From: Achatina immaculata
Taxonomy: Eukaryota > Mollusca > Gastropoda > Stylommatophora > Achatinidae
Assembly (NCBI GenBank): GCA_009760885.1
Contig: CM019691.1
Location: 26,101,314 to 26,165,313 of the forward strand
Reading direction: 5' to 3'
Length of the DNA stretch: 64,000 nucleotides
Shown: in pieces, positions 10,951-21,618 of the stretch
Numbering within the stretch: position 1 is the stretch's first letter
How the letters are laid out: the number at the start of each line of letters is the position of its first letter
Program-made: the position numbers and the translations under genes
The notes under the pieces: model-generated
Databases searched by the model: none
The model's input: the letters and a program-made list of their open reading frames with translations, nothing else
What the model was told of the DNA's origin: nothing

Positions 10951-13308
10951 GAAAACAAAGAATGTCTAAAATTCATTTCTTTGGACAGTATCCCTGTTTA
11001 AACTCTGCATAGGTAATGTTTGTCCAAAAATGATGCAAAAATGCTGAAAAACTGCCAGTGTTTAATATCAGTTGATTATGATCTGTGAAAGATGTAGCCT
11101 TCTTCTTCTTTCAATACAGCTGTACAGAGCAGTGAATATCGATAAGTGTGCCAGGAAAGGTCCACAGGTGCAAAGGGAAAGTAGGGAGAACTGAAAAGAC
11201 ACAATTTTTATCCTGTTTTCAATGATGAAATCTGCACATAAAAACTGATGGTCTGCTGTGGCAATTTTCATTCAGACTGCATGAGGTAAGAAAAATGGTT
11301 AGCAATCGCTGGGATAAAGTGACACTGTGTAGATTCTGAATGTCTACAATAACTTATCATGCTGATGGAAAGAAAATCTGAGGCAAAAAAAAAAAAAAAA
11401 CTGAATTTTTGACTTACTGTCAAAGAAACAGGCATTACAGAGCCCAGCTTTTTTTTTTTTTTTCCTCTTCTTAATCATGGCATTTGCCAAACAGTATGAG
11501 TCAGGAAAACAAAACAAGAAACTGGAAAGTTAAATATGAGAACAGAATGGGTAGTGACATCCAGATAACTGAGTATGATAAGTCTGAGCTAATTTTGTCT
11601 ACATCAGCTTCTAAAGTTGTGCATAATATTGATAAAAACTACAATTCAGATTTGGAAAGTACTCCAAATGATTTATTTATTTCTTAAATCTGATTTATGT
11701 CACAAAAAATGTTTCCCAATAATTATGCAGAATCAGCACACATATAATGTGCATTCTAATGTAAGTGCCTAAGATTCCTATAGTCTTTTTAAGCGTACAA
11801 ATACTAAGAAATGTACACAAATACCGCTGCATTATCTGAATGAAGACATAATGTGACACACTAAGACAATTCTAATTCAGTTGTTTTTTGTTTTTTTAAA
11901 TTTGTAACCCTTGTCTCTCATATAAAATTTCTAATTGTAGCCTTCTTCTTTCATGCAATGAAAACAAAAAAAAAGTGTTTCACCAATGAATCTTGAAATA
12001 TGAGCTTTCAAATAGCTTTCATCCAAATGAACTATCAAATATATAAATCAACTGGATATAGAATTTCAAGAAAGTTGAGAAGAAAATGAGGGTCAGATGT
12101 GAAAACAAATGAAACAAGTGCAAACTGATTAAACCTTGCAGCACAAACATTACTTGCTACCACTGGAGAAGATTATGTCAGTCTAACATTGATATGACTA
12201 AATCAATCACAAAAGATGCTGTTCACAAAAATGATGCTTGGCAAGACCCTCAACATCTAGCACTGACCTGCTTCAAAACCATCTTCTAAAATAAACAGTG
12301 CTATTATTATACATTCACTTTCTATACACTACAAAGAACACATTATATCTTCTTTGAGTTTATATAAGCAAAGCTGAATGCTAAAGTATTTTAGAGCAAA
12401 CAAAGTAGCTCAGTTTAGGCTACTTACAGAATGTATAATAAATCAGCTTCATGTGGCTGCAGCAATTCCAAAAGTTTTACAACAAAACTTAGAAGAATCT
12501 TAGAAAACACAAATTTCCAGGCATGCATAAAACTATGGCCTTGGAAAATGTGTGTTGCTTCTGTAAAATTTTCAGGCCAAACTACCCTCTCTCTCTATCA
12601 ACAAAGCCAACTACTCTGCTTGTACAAGAAACTGAAACAAATACTTGAAATATGCTATGCAGAAAAGCTTTGACTGACAGTGTCATAGTGGCTAATTGTT
12701 TTCTCACATGTGTTGTCTGCAATGATGACTTCAGCTCTCAGTAATAAAAGTGCCTTACTTTAACATTTGAAGAAAAAAAAACCAAAACAAATATACATGC
12801 ATACACATGCACACACATACAAAATTATTAAATCTCTGGAGTTTGTGCTCATTACTGTACAGCAGGTTGGAAAATTCCAGCCATTGTGGCATACAAATCT
12901 TCACACAAAGAATAAACTCAGAAACCTCACAATTAGATCAAATATTTAATATACAAAACAATGTTAAATAACACAAATGCATAATCACCTTCTAACAAGC
13001 TCATTCTCAATGAACTTACACGAAAAAAAAAAAAAAGGGAATGATATGAATGTAGAAAAAGAAGTGTCCAAAAATGTGAATGTAAGGAAAAGAAAGAAAG
13101 TAAATAAAACTATGAAATGCCGAAACAACTGGTTGCCATTTTCTTGGCTACATGATGATCAAAACCAGTCTAAATTTTAAAATAAATAATTGAAGTGAAG
13201 CTTCTCACATCATTATGTGCATGATTGCAAATCTTCAAGACGAATTTTCTGCACCTGCTAACTGAACAATTAATTTCCCAAGCGGCAAATGGTTTAATAG
13301 GATTTAAG
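10951..13308. other. Inter-exon spacer with a relic cassette
   Basis: No intact coding exon is seen. It holds the pseudo-exon at 11,975-12,037, poly-A/poly-T runs at about 11,385 and 11,450, and 'gtagccttcttctt' motifs near 11,094 and 11,938 that resemble GAA-type tails read in reverse. The open frame at 12,431-12,673 (+) has no recognised domain. Confidence 0.4.
11975..12037 (-). pseudogene. Relic of a zinc-finger cassette (finger-1 region)
   Basis: About 60 bases match the finger-1 coding part of exon 7 (13,552-13,612) at most positions, sharing 'gaatcttgaaatatg', 'gctttca' and 'tagctttca'. Translated on the minus strand it reads ESYLKAHISRF-I-GET where exon 7 reads ESYLKAHISRF-H-GET, so the second zinc-binding His is lost. 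No flanking fingers 2-4 in frame are visible. It is best explained as the remnant of a duplicated cassette that decayed. Confidence 0.75.
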
Positions 13309-13808
13309 CTATGATCCACAATACAGTACATGCTGATCATATTCACGCCCAACTTTGAAAACTCTCCTACATGTAAGGCACTGAGCCGACATATGAATTA
13401 CTCTCAAATGCCTTTTTATAGTAAACTTCTGAGTGAATCTTACATCACAAATGGGACATGTAAATGTCTTTCCTTTGTGCGACTGCAAGTGGTGAGACAG
13501 ACCACGTGCTGAACTGTAGCCCCTTCCACACTGTGAGCATGAAAAAGGCATCGTTTCTCCATGGAATCTTGAAATATGGGCTTTCAGATAGCTTTCACCC
13601 AGAAGAACTGCCATACAGTGAGAACACTGCAGACTATTTGTTGATGACATGGGTGTAACCGTGAAGCTGCTTTCAGATAAAGCTTGCCTTTCAACACAAA
13701 CATGTGAGTATGATCTATGTCCTTGAGTTCTAGAAGGACTTGGCAATGCTAAATTAAGCTGTGCATTGTCTAGGTAGATTTGTTTTCGTTCTTTATCAGC
13801 ATTCCTTT
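13309..13808 (-). CDS. Alternative zinc-finger terminal exon 7
   Basis: The acceptor TATTTCTGTTTCAG is at 13,809-13,810; phase-1 entry gives 165 codons and a stop. Modules: CSHCMAVLLGESYLKAH with ISRFH; CSQCGRGYSSARGLSHH with LQSH; CPICDVRFTQKFTIKRH with LRVIH; terminal CLTCRRVFKVGREYDQHVLYC. All zinc ligands are intact. The decayed copy at about 12.0 kb derives from this exon or a near sister, so the region between exons 7 and 8 probably once held another cassette. Confidence 0.88.
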
Positions 13809-13810
13809 CT

Positions 13811-14410
13811 GAAACAGAAATAAATTTGATACCAATTCATTTGTGGCTCCAAGAGATTTGGTTTCCATAAAGAAATATGTCCATATTGCATATTAGAAAA
13901 TAAAACATAAAAGTTGATGATAAAACTGCCAAAGAAGGCTAGATTCCTGGTCTTATCCACAATACAGGTATTTTGACACAAAAAAGGCATTTTTCAACAT
14001 TACCTTACTCTTAACACCACAGAACCGAAAGGTCATCATGTGGTACAAATTATTGTGTAGAGAATTACTAAAAACAAAAAAATAGCATTAATGTTTAGAA
14101 ACAAGACATTTAACAATGCTAATAATATAGATTCCAAATAAAAAGACAATACATCTCAATACTTTTCTAGAGACTGATGTCACACTGATAAAAAAAGGAT
14201 AATATTCACAGCTCAATGAAACTTCATTCACACATACTTCAATGACACTCAATATCAAAATCCTCACAACCAAAGCTTGGAAAAATGTAACATTTGTACT
14301 CGTACATCAAGATTTAAAACTTTGAACAAAATATATGGCTAAGACAAAACTGAAATATTTAATGAAATCTGAACAAAGTTTACAAGGTCACCACTACCCT
14401 GTGCTACAGT
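13811..14410. other. Inter-exon spacer
   Basis: AT-rich spacer between exons 6 and 7. I see no further exon, repeat or mobile element in it. Confidence 0.4.
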
Positions 14411-14907
14411 TTACTTTGGGCAGTGCACCACATGCTCAGTGTACTCCTGGCCTAGTTTAAATATTCCAGAACAAGATGGACACTTGGCTGATTTGTGAAA
14501 ATTCTTGATGTGAACTTTCAACGAAAAATCTCGTGTAAATTTACGGTCACACACTGTACAGATAAATTTCTTTCCTTCATGAGTCTGCATATGGTAATGA
14601 AGTCCCATGTAAGTTTGGTAACCTTTGCCACACAAAGAACAAGTGAACCTCATCATATGTCCATGACATATTGACATATGAGCTTTCAAATTGAAACTGT
14701 CAATTAATATTTTAGAGCAGTATTCACACTGGATACCATAAGCATGAGATTGCTGATGTGCTGCAATCATTCCTATGGTTTCTGTGAGACTGGCTTGACC
14801 CTGATCAGTATAATTTGCCACATGTGAATGGCGGCCATCTGCTGCTGCTGACAATTCTTGAGTGTGTGCATGAATTCTATGCCTGCGTCCTTTAAGAAAA
14901 ACAGTTT
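14411..14907 (-). CDS. Alternative zinc-finger terminal exon 6
   Basis: The acceptor TTTTGTTTCAG is at 14,908-14,909; phase-1 entry gives 164 codons and a stop. Leader, then CEYCSKILIDSFNLKAH with MSICH; CSLCGKGYQTYMGLHYH with MQTH; CTVCDRKFTRDFSLKVH with IKNFH; terminal CPSCSGIFKLGQEYTEHVVHC. The finger-3 contact region (TRDFSLKV) is unique in the array. The short open stretch upstream of the acceptor is intron read through, not exon. Confidence 0.88.
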
Positions 14908-14909
14908 CT

Positions 14910-17569
14910 GAAACAAAACAAATACCAGATTTTTTTTTTCTTTTCAATGTTTCATGTAGGAAGAGCTGACATTAGAAATGGCAAAATTCATCAAATCTAA
15001 CACTTTTAAAATTGGCCACAATCATGGCTAATGACATTAAAGGTTTGCGTCCTGAAGGCATAAATAATTTTTTTACATGAAACTGAAAACATAAGTTTAA
15101 AAAAGATGTAAGGATTACAATATAAAATAATTAACAGAATTTAAGAAAATATTACATACAGTGTACATAAATTCTGCTTCCAGTTGCAAGAATCCTACAG
15201 CACACATAATGGATATACAGTATGGTCAACTACAGAATAAAAGTAAAACTTTAATTCTGAACCCAGTCTGATTTACCAGAATAAAAGTAAAACTTTGAAC
15301 CCAGTTTGATTTAAAGCAGTTTGGATTTATGATTTCATACTTGATGAAAAATAAGGCTTTCATTTGAAGGCATTCCAGCCACTGATTAACAAAATTAATT
15401 TAAGAACTGAAAAAAAAAAATTACAAAAGAACTGTGAAAGAAGAACGTACTGGAGAACATACAAATTATTTCAGTCAATGGAATTTTGTTTTCACTTTTA
15501 ATTTAGTTTTTTTTCCTTTTTAAATAATTCCATTGATAAAATTTAACTCCAAATTATAATGGGGGTGAGGATGCTAATTTGGAAATCAGCGACCCTTAGC
15601 TGACATGCTAGTGTCAGGGTTAGCAAACCACAGCTGACCAAGACCCTGTTCAGCTTCTCTGTTTGTACCTTCAGTAACAGCCTAGCCTGGCCAAAGTCTC
15701 CAAGGTGATGGAGTCTGCTAAAGAGGTATTACATACCTCCTGCATTTTAGCACCACTTAGCTGATGAAAAAAATAGCTGCCATAACCCACTCCCAAGCCG
15801 ACAAGATGCTGTGTCTCAACACCTTCACTGCATCAGATGCAAAGAATTCACAGTTCCAGTGAGACTGATGAAGAAGAAAGTATAATAACTTATTAAAAAA
15901 AAAACACTCATGCTACTTATGTTGAAAATTCCATGCACTGAAAATGTTTCCATTTCTAAACATATCCAAGTAATGAACCCATATCCAAGTAATGAACCAG
16001 AACATTTTCATTAAAAATCAGAAACAGAATGCTTGAGCTGACTAAAAAAAAAAAACACAATGAACCAGCAGTCTATTCAGTGTCATAAAAGATGTCAATT
16101 CTGCAAGATAAACAGGTGTACTACAGTGTTAAACTTTTGAAAACAGACTGGATAAAATTACTGATATCTTTTCACAATACTCATCCGTATGCCCATTTTC
16201 ATTCTGTAGGTTATTACATGCCCTAGTTTATGTTCATCTATCTGAAAAATACTGGTAATATCTGCACTGAGGATAAAATATCATACAGCATTTAACAGTA
16301 AAAGTAGCCTTATCTTTACATAGGGGTGCATGTGGGACATGGTATTAGTGTCATTTTCCTTTATCTACTGATGTGGTCAGTATCATATCTCATTGTCTCT
16401 TCTTCTCCGGCTCCAAATGTAGCCAGATCACTACAGCTGGGTAACAGGAAAGACTTGAGCCAGGTTCAAACCAAAGACTTTTCCCATGAGAGATGAGTTC
16501 ACTAACTACTTCTCAACTAAGATAATACTCACAAAGCACGACGGTAACTTTTATTTCTTTGAACTGAAATACTATAGCTAATGTAATTAATTAAAAACAT
16601 TACAATCATATCTACTGTTTTTATCATTAAATTAGTATTTAACAACATATATAAAGTTTATACTGCTTTAAAGTCTTGGCACTATAGTTAAAAGCAAACA
16701 CTGTCTTACATGAAAATATATGGAAACGATATACAACTTTAGTAGACAAATGGACTTTCCACAAAAGAGACACTTCTCTTCCACATTCATTCACGGATGT
16801 AAAACTCTCGTCTACATCACAGTGCGAGAGGAAAGGGTGGATGGTGTGCATATCATTGTCCATGATTAAGGTTAGAGAGAGACATTAACTGTGAACGGAA
16901 TTTTCAGCAGCATTAACCTCACTGCTGGAATGTATTTTCCTCCAGGCAGAAATTTCTGAGACTGATCAAACTGTTGGTGGATGGTAATATTTCATTGTGA
17001 AAAGTAACCCATTTTACTAAAAATCATACTTTGTCATTTTTTAAATCAAGCCAAAGTCTGATGGAGAACGAATGTGCATGTACATTTCTAACGTATATTA
17101 TTTCTAGTAATGACCTCCAGTTTCTGCGTGTTTAACAGAATCATTTAACCTTTCCCTGACCACATTTCACAAGTAGTGTCTTACCTCAATCTTTATTATG
17201 AGTTCTTACATAATTTTTCCTTCATTAACCCCATCTTGCAATCTATATTACATTTTCTTGACTATTCTTCTATCAAATACTCTTTAAATACATAACACAA
17301 ATTTCACTACTTTTGATAGTTTTAACAGAAACACAAACACAAGGATTGCTTCACCAACAGGAAATAAGTATGCAAAAACACTAAGTCACATTTCATGGTT
17401 TTATTGAGGATCTTATGTAATACCAGCTACAACACACTAAGCTCAACATTTTTTTACATGCTTTTTTTTTTGCATGCTGATTTTTTCTAATACAAAAGAC
17501 ATATAGTCCAATAAACCAAATTTAATGATCAGACAACATCTGTGTTATAAACTGTGAAAACCACTGCTG
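14910..17569. other. Longest spacer inside the zinc-finger array
   Basis: 2.66 kb without a recognisable exon. It holds the dispersed repeat at 15,560-15,885 and two small direct duplications ('gaataaaagtaaaactt' at about 15,236 and 15,281; 'catatccaagtaatgaacc' at about 15,960 and 15,979). Minus-strand AATAAA at about 17,400 follows exon 5 by about 170 bases and is a plausible poly(A) signal for it. Confidence 0.4.
15560..15885. repeat. Dispersed SINE-like repeat with a GAAGAAGAAA end
   Basis: Homologous blocks in the same order occur at 505-910. The right end reads 'gatgaagaagaaag', like a (GAA)n tail. A weak 'tataat' near both edges may be part of a target duplication, but it is too short to assert. 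Confidence 0.5.
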
Positions 17570-18048
17570 CTACTTGCAGTGAAGCACATGTTCATTAAAT
17601 TCTCGGCCTAACATAAGTATAGCAGAACAATGGGAACACTGGGTTGACTTATGGATTCCCTTTAGGTGTGTCTTCATGGAGCTCTTTTGTGTAAATTTGG
17701 AATCACATATTGGACACATGTAAGTTTTCCCTTCATGAAGCAGCATGTGGCGGGAAAGTCCTGAGTGACTGACATAGCTTTTCCCACATAATGAGCAAGT
17801 GTAAGGTGTGATGCGATCATGAAATTGAGACAACTGAGCTTTCATGTAATTTCTTGCATTTATTATATCAGTGAGATGAGATGTCTGCTGCTGTGTAAGC
17901 CTTTCATCCCTGGGTTCGATGTGAGAGAAGGAAGAGCTACCTCCGAAGTAGTCACTCCCAGCTAAAGCCCTTCGTCCAACTGCCTGGTGAGAGGTAACTA
18001 GCGTGTTCTGACAACTTTGCTGTCTTAAACCTCTAGGAACCTTTACTC
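17570..18048 (-). CDS. Alternative zinc-finger terminal exon 5
   Basis: The acceptor TTTTTACTTTCAG is at 18,049-18,050; phase-1 entry gives 158 codons and a stop. The leader is long (about 70 residues). The finger-1 region has lost both cysteines but keeps the helix-like KAQLSQFH. Fingers 2 and 3 are intact (CSLCGKSYVSHSGLSRHMLLH; CPICDSKFTQKSSMKTH with LKGIH), and the terminal C2HC is CSHCSAILMLGREFNEHVLHC. The reading is continuous from the acceptor, well beyond the first Met of the open frame. Confidence 0.86.
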
Positions 18049-18566
18049 CTGAAAGTAAAAATGTGGGGTTTTCTCACAATTGTACAGCACAAACTCGTCA
18101 GTTTCTAGTTCCTAGAGAAAACAACAGGGGAACAAACATCCTGTAATTTTAAATTTCAGAATACTACTAATATGGTATTTCACTAAGACATGAAGACTGC
18201 ACAAAATGAAAAATATATGTACAAATTCAAACAATTTTTAATATGTTTCTGTAGAAACAAATGCCACACAAAAAATGCCGAACCAACTAAGATTAAAAAC
18301 ATGAAAGAGACATCAAACAGTAAGACCATGTAATGAAACTCATTATAACCGAGAAGAAATTATGTGAAACATACTTTTGTTTTCTTATACTTTGGTAGTC
18401 TAAACAGCTATAATATCAATCAATATATGACAGTAAATATGTGAATAGCACTCTTTTAAAGGTTTTGAAAAGTCAAACTCCACATGTTCAACAGTTAGGT
18501 TTGGACAATATGTCTCATCTTGCAAAAAAAAAAAAGTACTTGATTTTAACTGCATCTACAATCATG

Positions 18567-19093
18567 TCAGGTCCTTCTGTCACCAAAGCTCTGGCCACAG
18601 CTTAACACATGACTGTTGAAATCCACACCAGCTGGGAATGTCTTCAAGCAGGTGCGGCACTCTTTAAGGCTATGAACACCTTCAAGGTGACGCCTCAGGT
18701 GGTGTTTGTGCTGAAATCTGGCATCGCAGACTACACAACTAAACTGGCGCCCTTTATGAGCCTCTAGGTGATGCCGCAGTCCAGTCATTGAAAAAAATCC
18801 CTTCTGACACATGTTACAAGTGAATGGGAAAACAAACTCATGACGGTGGAAGTTATTCATGTGCTTTTGGTACAGCATACGTGTGGACAGTATCTCACTA
18901 CAGTATGGGCATGGTAGTGCACCAACTGGAGGGTTAGAAGAGCTTCCACTAAAACTTCCCATAGAAACATTTATGTGGGAATTTGTGCCAGAGAAAGTCT
19001 CGTCTTCAGAAGCTTGAAATGTCCCAAACATATGACTCCTAGCCCGCCGAGATCTGCTAGAGTGCAAATTTCTTGAAACAACAGAGTTTCCGC
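18567..19093 (-). CDS. Alternative zinc-finger terminal exon 4
   Basis: The acceptor TAATTTCTTTCAG is at 19,094-19,095; phase-1 entry gives 174 codons and a stop. Modules: CPYCSEILSTRMLYQKH with MNNFH; CNMCQKGFFSMTGLRHH with LEAH; CVVCDARFQHKHHLRRH with LEGVH; terminal CRTCLKTFPAGVDFNSHVLSC. It belongs to the 'C-x2-CQ-x-GFFS' subclass with exons 2, 3 and 13. A short basic tail (FGDRRT) follows the last finger. Confidence 0.88.
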
Positions 19094-19269
19094 CTGAAAG
19101 AAATTAATTATGAACTGTAATCAAATGGCCCCACTGAATGATAAAATGTTTTCTTTTAAAAAAAAAAAAGCACAATTCAATTACATTTTAACATGGTCTT
19201 ACTTGAAAGATCTGAAAAAAATCTACAAGAATTATATATGAACATAGGCAGTACGTAAATTGTCAATGG

Positions 19270-19805
19270 TTACTTCTTAGGTGTGCATGAGACTATGTGT
19301 ACATTAAATTCTGGACCTTGCTTGAAATACTTTTCACAGTATCTGCATTCCTTGAGAAAATGAACTGCCTCCATATGGCGCCTGACTGTACTTTTGTGTT
19401 TGAGTTTGGCATCACACACAAAGCAGCTGTACCTTTGCCCGCCATGAGTTTGTTGGTGATACCGCAAACCACTGAGGGAGAAAAAGCCATGCTGACAGAG
19501 ATCACAAGTAAATGGAAGCATTCCATCCTCTTTATGGCACTCATTCATGTGCCGCTGGTACAGGTTGGCACTGCCCAAATGTATATTGCAAAGTGGGCAC
19601 TGATCTGAATAACTGCTGGTTGTGATGGCAGAACCCACTGCAGATTCATCATGGAATGCACTGTTGGCAGAATGCGAAAATTGACTGGTGTCAATAAAAT
19701 TAACCAAATTTCCCGCATGATCTGAGCTACCTCCAACATTTGCTCCATTTCTAGTTTTAAGGTCTCTTTTTTGTCTTCCCACAGATGCTTGACCAGCAAC
19801 TCTCT
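19270..19805 (-). CDS. Alternative zinc-finger terminal exon 3
   Basis: The acceptor TCTTGTGTTTCAG is at 19,806-19,807; phase-1 entry gives 177 codons and a stop. Modules: CPLCNIHLGSANLYQRH with MNECH; CDLCQHGFFSLSGLRYH with QQTH; CFVCDAKLKHKSTVRRH with MEAVH; terminal CRYCEKYFKQGPEFNVHIVSC. Finger 3 has Leu where the core Phe normally sits (AKLKHK), a mild departure. Only 174 bases separate its stop from the acceptor of exon 4. Confidence 0.87.
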
Positions 19806-20020
19806 CTGAAACACAAGAGGGCCAGATCTAAGTCACCTGTCAAGTGCTTCTTTGACGATCACAGAACATAAAAAAAAAAAACATTTCCTAAAAAAAAAAA
19901 TATCATTTTTAAAAATGCTTAAGAAAAACCAGCTTATAGAATTTTGTGGAAACTGATGCTTAAAAAGTCAACATTATATTCAACACAACAAAGTTATGAT
20001 GGTACTATAAAAAGCACACT

Positions 20021-20532
20021 CTAGGTACAGTTTACTTGGTGATAGTTTAAAATGGCGATGTCAATCAACTTCAAGCATTTGCTGCACCTGGACATCTTGT
20101 GCACACCAATTTCATGCCTCTTTAGATGATGCTTGTAGAGAAACTTGTAGCCGCATATTTCACATGTATGTTTCCGTCCAGCACAGTGAGTGAGCCTATG
20201 AGTCCTCATTCCACCATAAGAGAAGAACCCTTGCTGACAAATTGGGCATAAGAAAGGCAGTGCCCCAACATTTTTATGAAGCATATTCATATGTCTTTGC
20301 AACAGTGCTGAACTCTCCAACATTTGCCCACATATATGACAATTATAAACTACAGAACCGTCTGCCATGAAATTTTTTGAGTAGTATTCACTACTATCTT
20401 GCATGGAACTTCTAGGCGACACTGTTGACTGAACATTTAGAGAATTATTAGGTACACGATTGGACTGCATTTTATAGCCTTGATGATCCCTTTGATCCAT
20501 GTGTCGCACCGAGTATGAACTTACATCCCACT
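20021..20532 (-). CDS. Alternative zinc-finger terminal exon 2
   Basis: The acceptor TTGTCTGTTTCAG is at 20,533-20,534; phase-1 entry gives 169 codons and a stop. Modules: CHICGQMLESSALLQRH with MNMLH; CPICQQGFFSYGGMRTH with RLTH; CEICGYKFLYKHHLKRH with EIGVH; and a terminal motif CSKCLKLIDIAILNYHQVNC, diverged from the EYNxHVLxC consensus but keeping C2HC spacing. One extra residue (CAG) enlarges the linker between fingers 2 and 3. Confidence 0.87.
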
Positions 20533-21191
20533 CTGAAACAGACAAAACAGAAGATTGGCCCTCGATAGACATTTATTAACAGATGTGACTGCATCAGTGA
20601 CATATGCCAATGAAAATGGCATGCATTTTCAATAAGACTGACAGTTCTGAAAATCAATCTATGTCATTTCTAAATCAATCAAGAAATACTGATAAACACT
20701 GCTTGCAGGAGGTGAATATAATGGATATGCTCATACCAAAATGACCATTACTTGTGATGCGACTTCAAAGTATAAAAGATGCATTTAGCTGAAATCAATG
20801 ACTGAACTTAAAATCAGACAATATTCACCTATCATGTATTATGTGCAGTGGACACAAACATTTTATGCACCAGCCACAAAAAAAAATGTAAACAACAACA
20901 ATATTTTTTGCACTCATCTGATATGCAGTTAAAAAATTCACCACAAAGTAACAGGGATATCTTTAGTTTGGTATGACACTTAAAAAATTGGTTTTGATCA
21001 CATAATGGTGAAATCTCATTCCTCTCTCTCAAAACAAAATGTGTCTTACTAAATTAACAACAACAACAACAACAAAAAAGTAAGTTCCAGGGTATAAGAA
21101 TTATAAATAGAATTACAACAAAATGGCAAGAGCAACAATAGTTACAATAAAACCATAAACAGCACCTAATTATAATAGCCGTTTTTTTTTT

Positions 21192-21616
21192 TCACACTGG
21201 AGTTCCATGTGACAACTTCTGATGAGCAGTAAGCGAGGTCTTATGAGCATATTCAGAACCACAAATGCTGCATTTGTAATTCTTCTGCTGCATGTGCAAA
21301 GACATGTGTGCTTTCAAATGGGATTTCTGTTGGAAGCCTTTCCCACAAGCCTGGCAGTAGTGGTCGAAGGCCCCACAGTGTTTAATCTTGTAGTGGAGTC
21401 TTGCTCCAGATGAGGATTTGTATTCCTTGCCACAAGCTGAACAAATGTACATTTGATTACTTGGATCAAACACAAAATAAGTTTCTTTCTGATCTTGTTT
21501 ATTTCTTGAGTGTCTAGCTTCTGACGCACAGTAAGAGGAATTAAGCGTTACATTGTGATGATGATGATGGAAGCGAGATGTGTCTAAAGGCTGGGAGAAA
21601 GGCGAATGTGCGCTAT
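21192..21616 (-). CDS. Alternative zinc-finger terminal exon 1 (divergent class)
   Basis: The acceptor TTTTTTTTGTTACAG is at 21,617-21,618; phase-1 entry gives 140 codons and a stop. This cassette is the outlier: after a leader with a run of five His come three ordinary C2H2 fingers (CSACGKEYKSSSGARLH with YKIKH; CQACGKGFQQKSHLKAHMSLH; CSICGSEYAHKTSLTAH with QKLSH) and no terminal C2HC motif. It is nearest to the shared exon and could be the ancestral or default tail. Its acceptor is GTTACAG, not the TTTCAG used by nearly all the others. Confidence 0.84.
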
Positions 21617-21618
21617 CT

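Noticed and set aside
16375..16540. tRNA-derived SINE or tRNA
   Set aside because: 'aggttcaaacc' resembles a B box, but no convincing A box, cloverleaf or tail was found.
4611..21616. Thirteen independent small zinc-finger genes
   Set aside because: None has a credible own start: each reading opens directly at a 3' splice site in the same phase, and leaders lack a consistent Met. A shared upstream exon explains this better.
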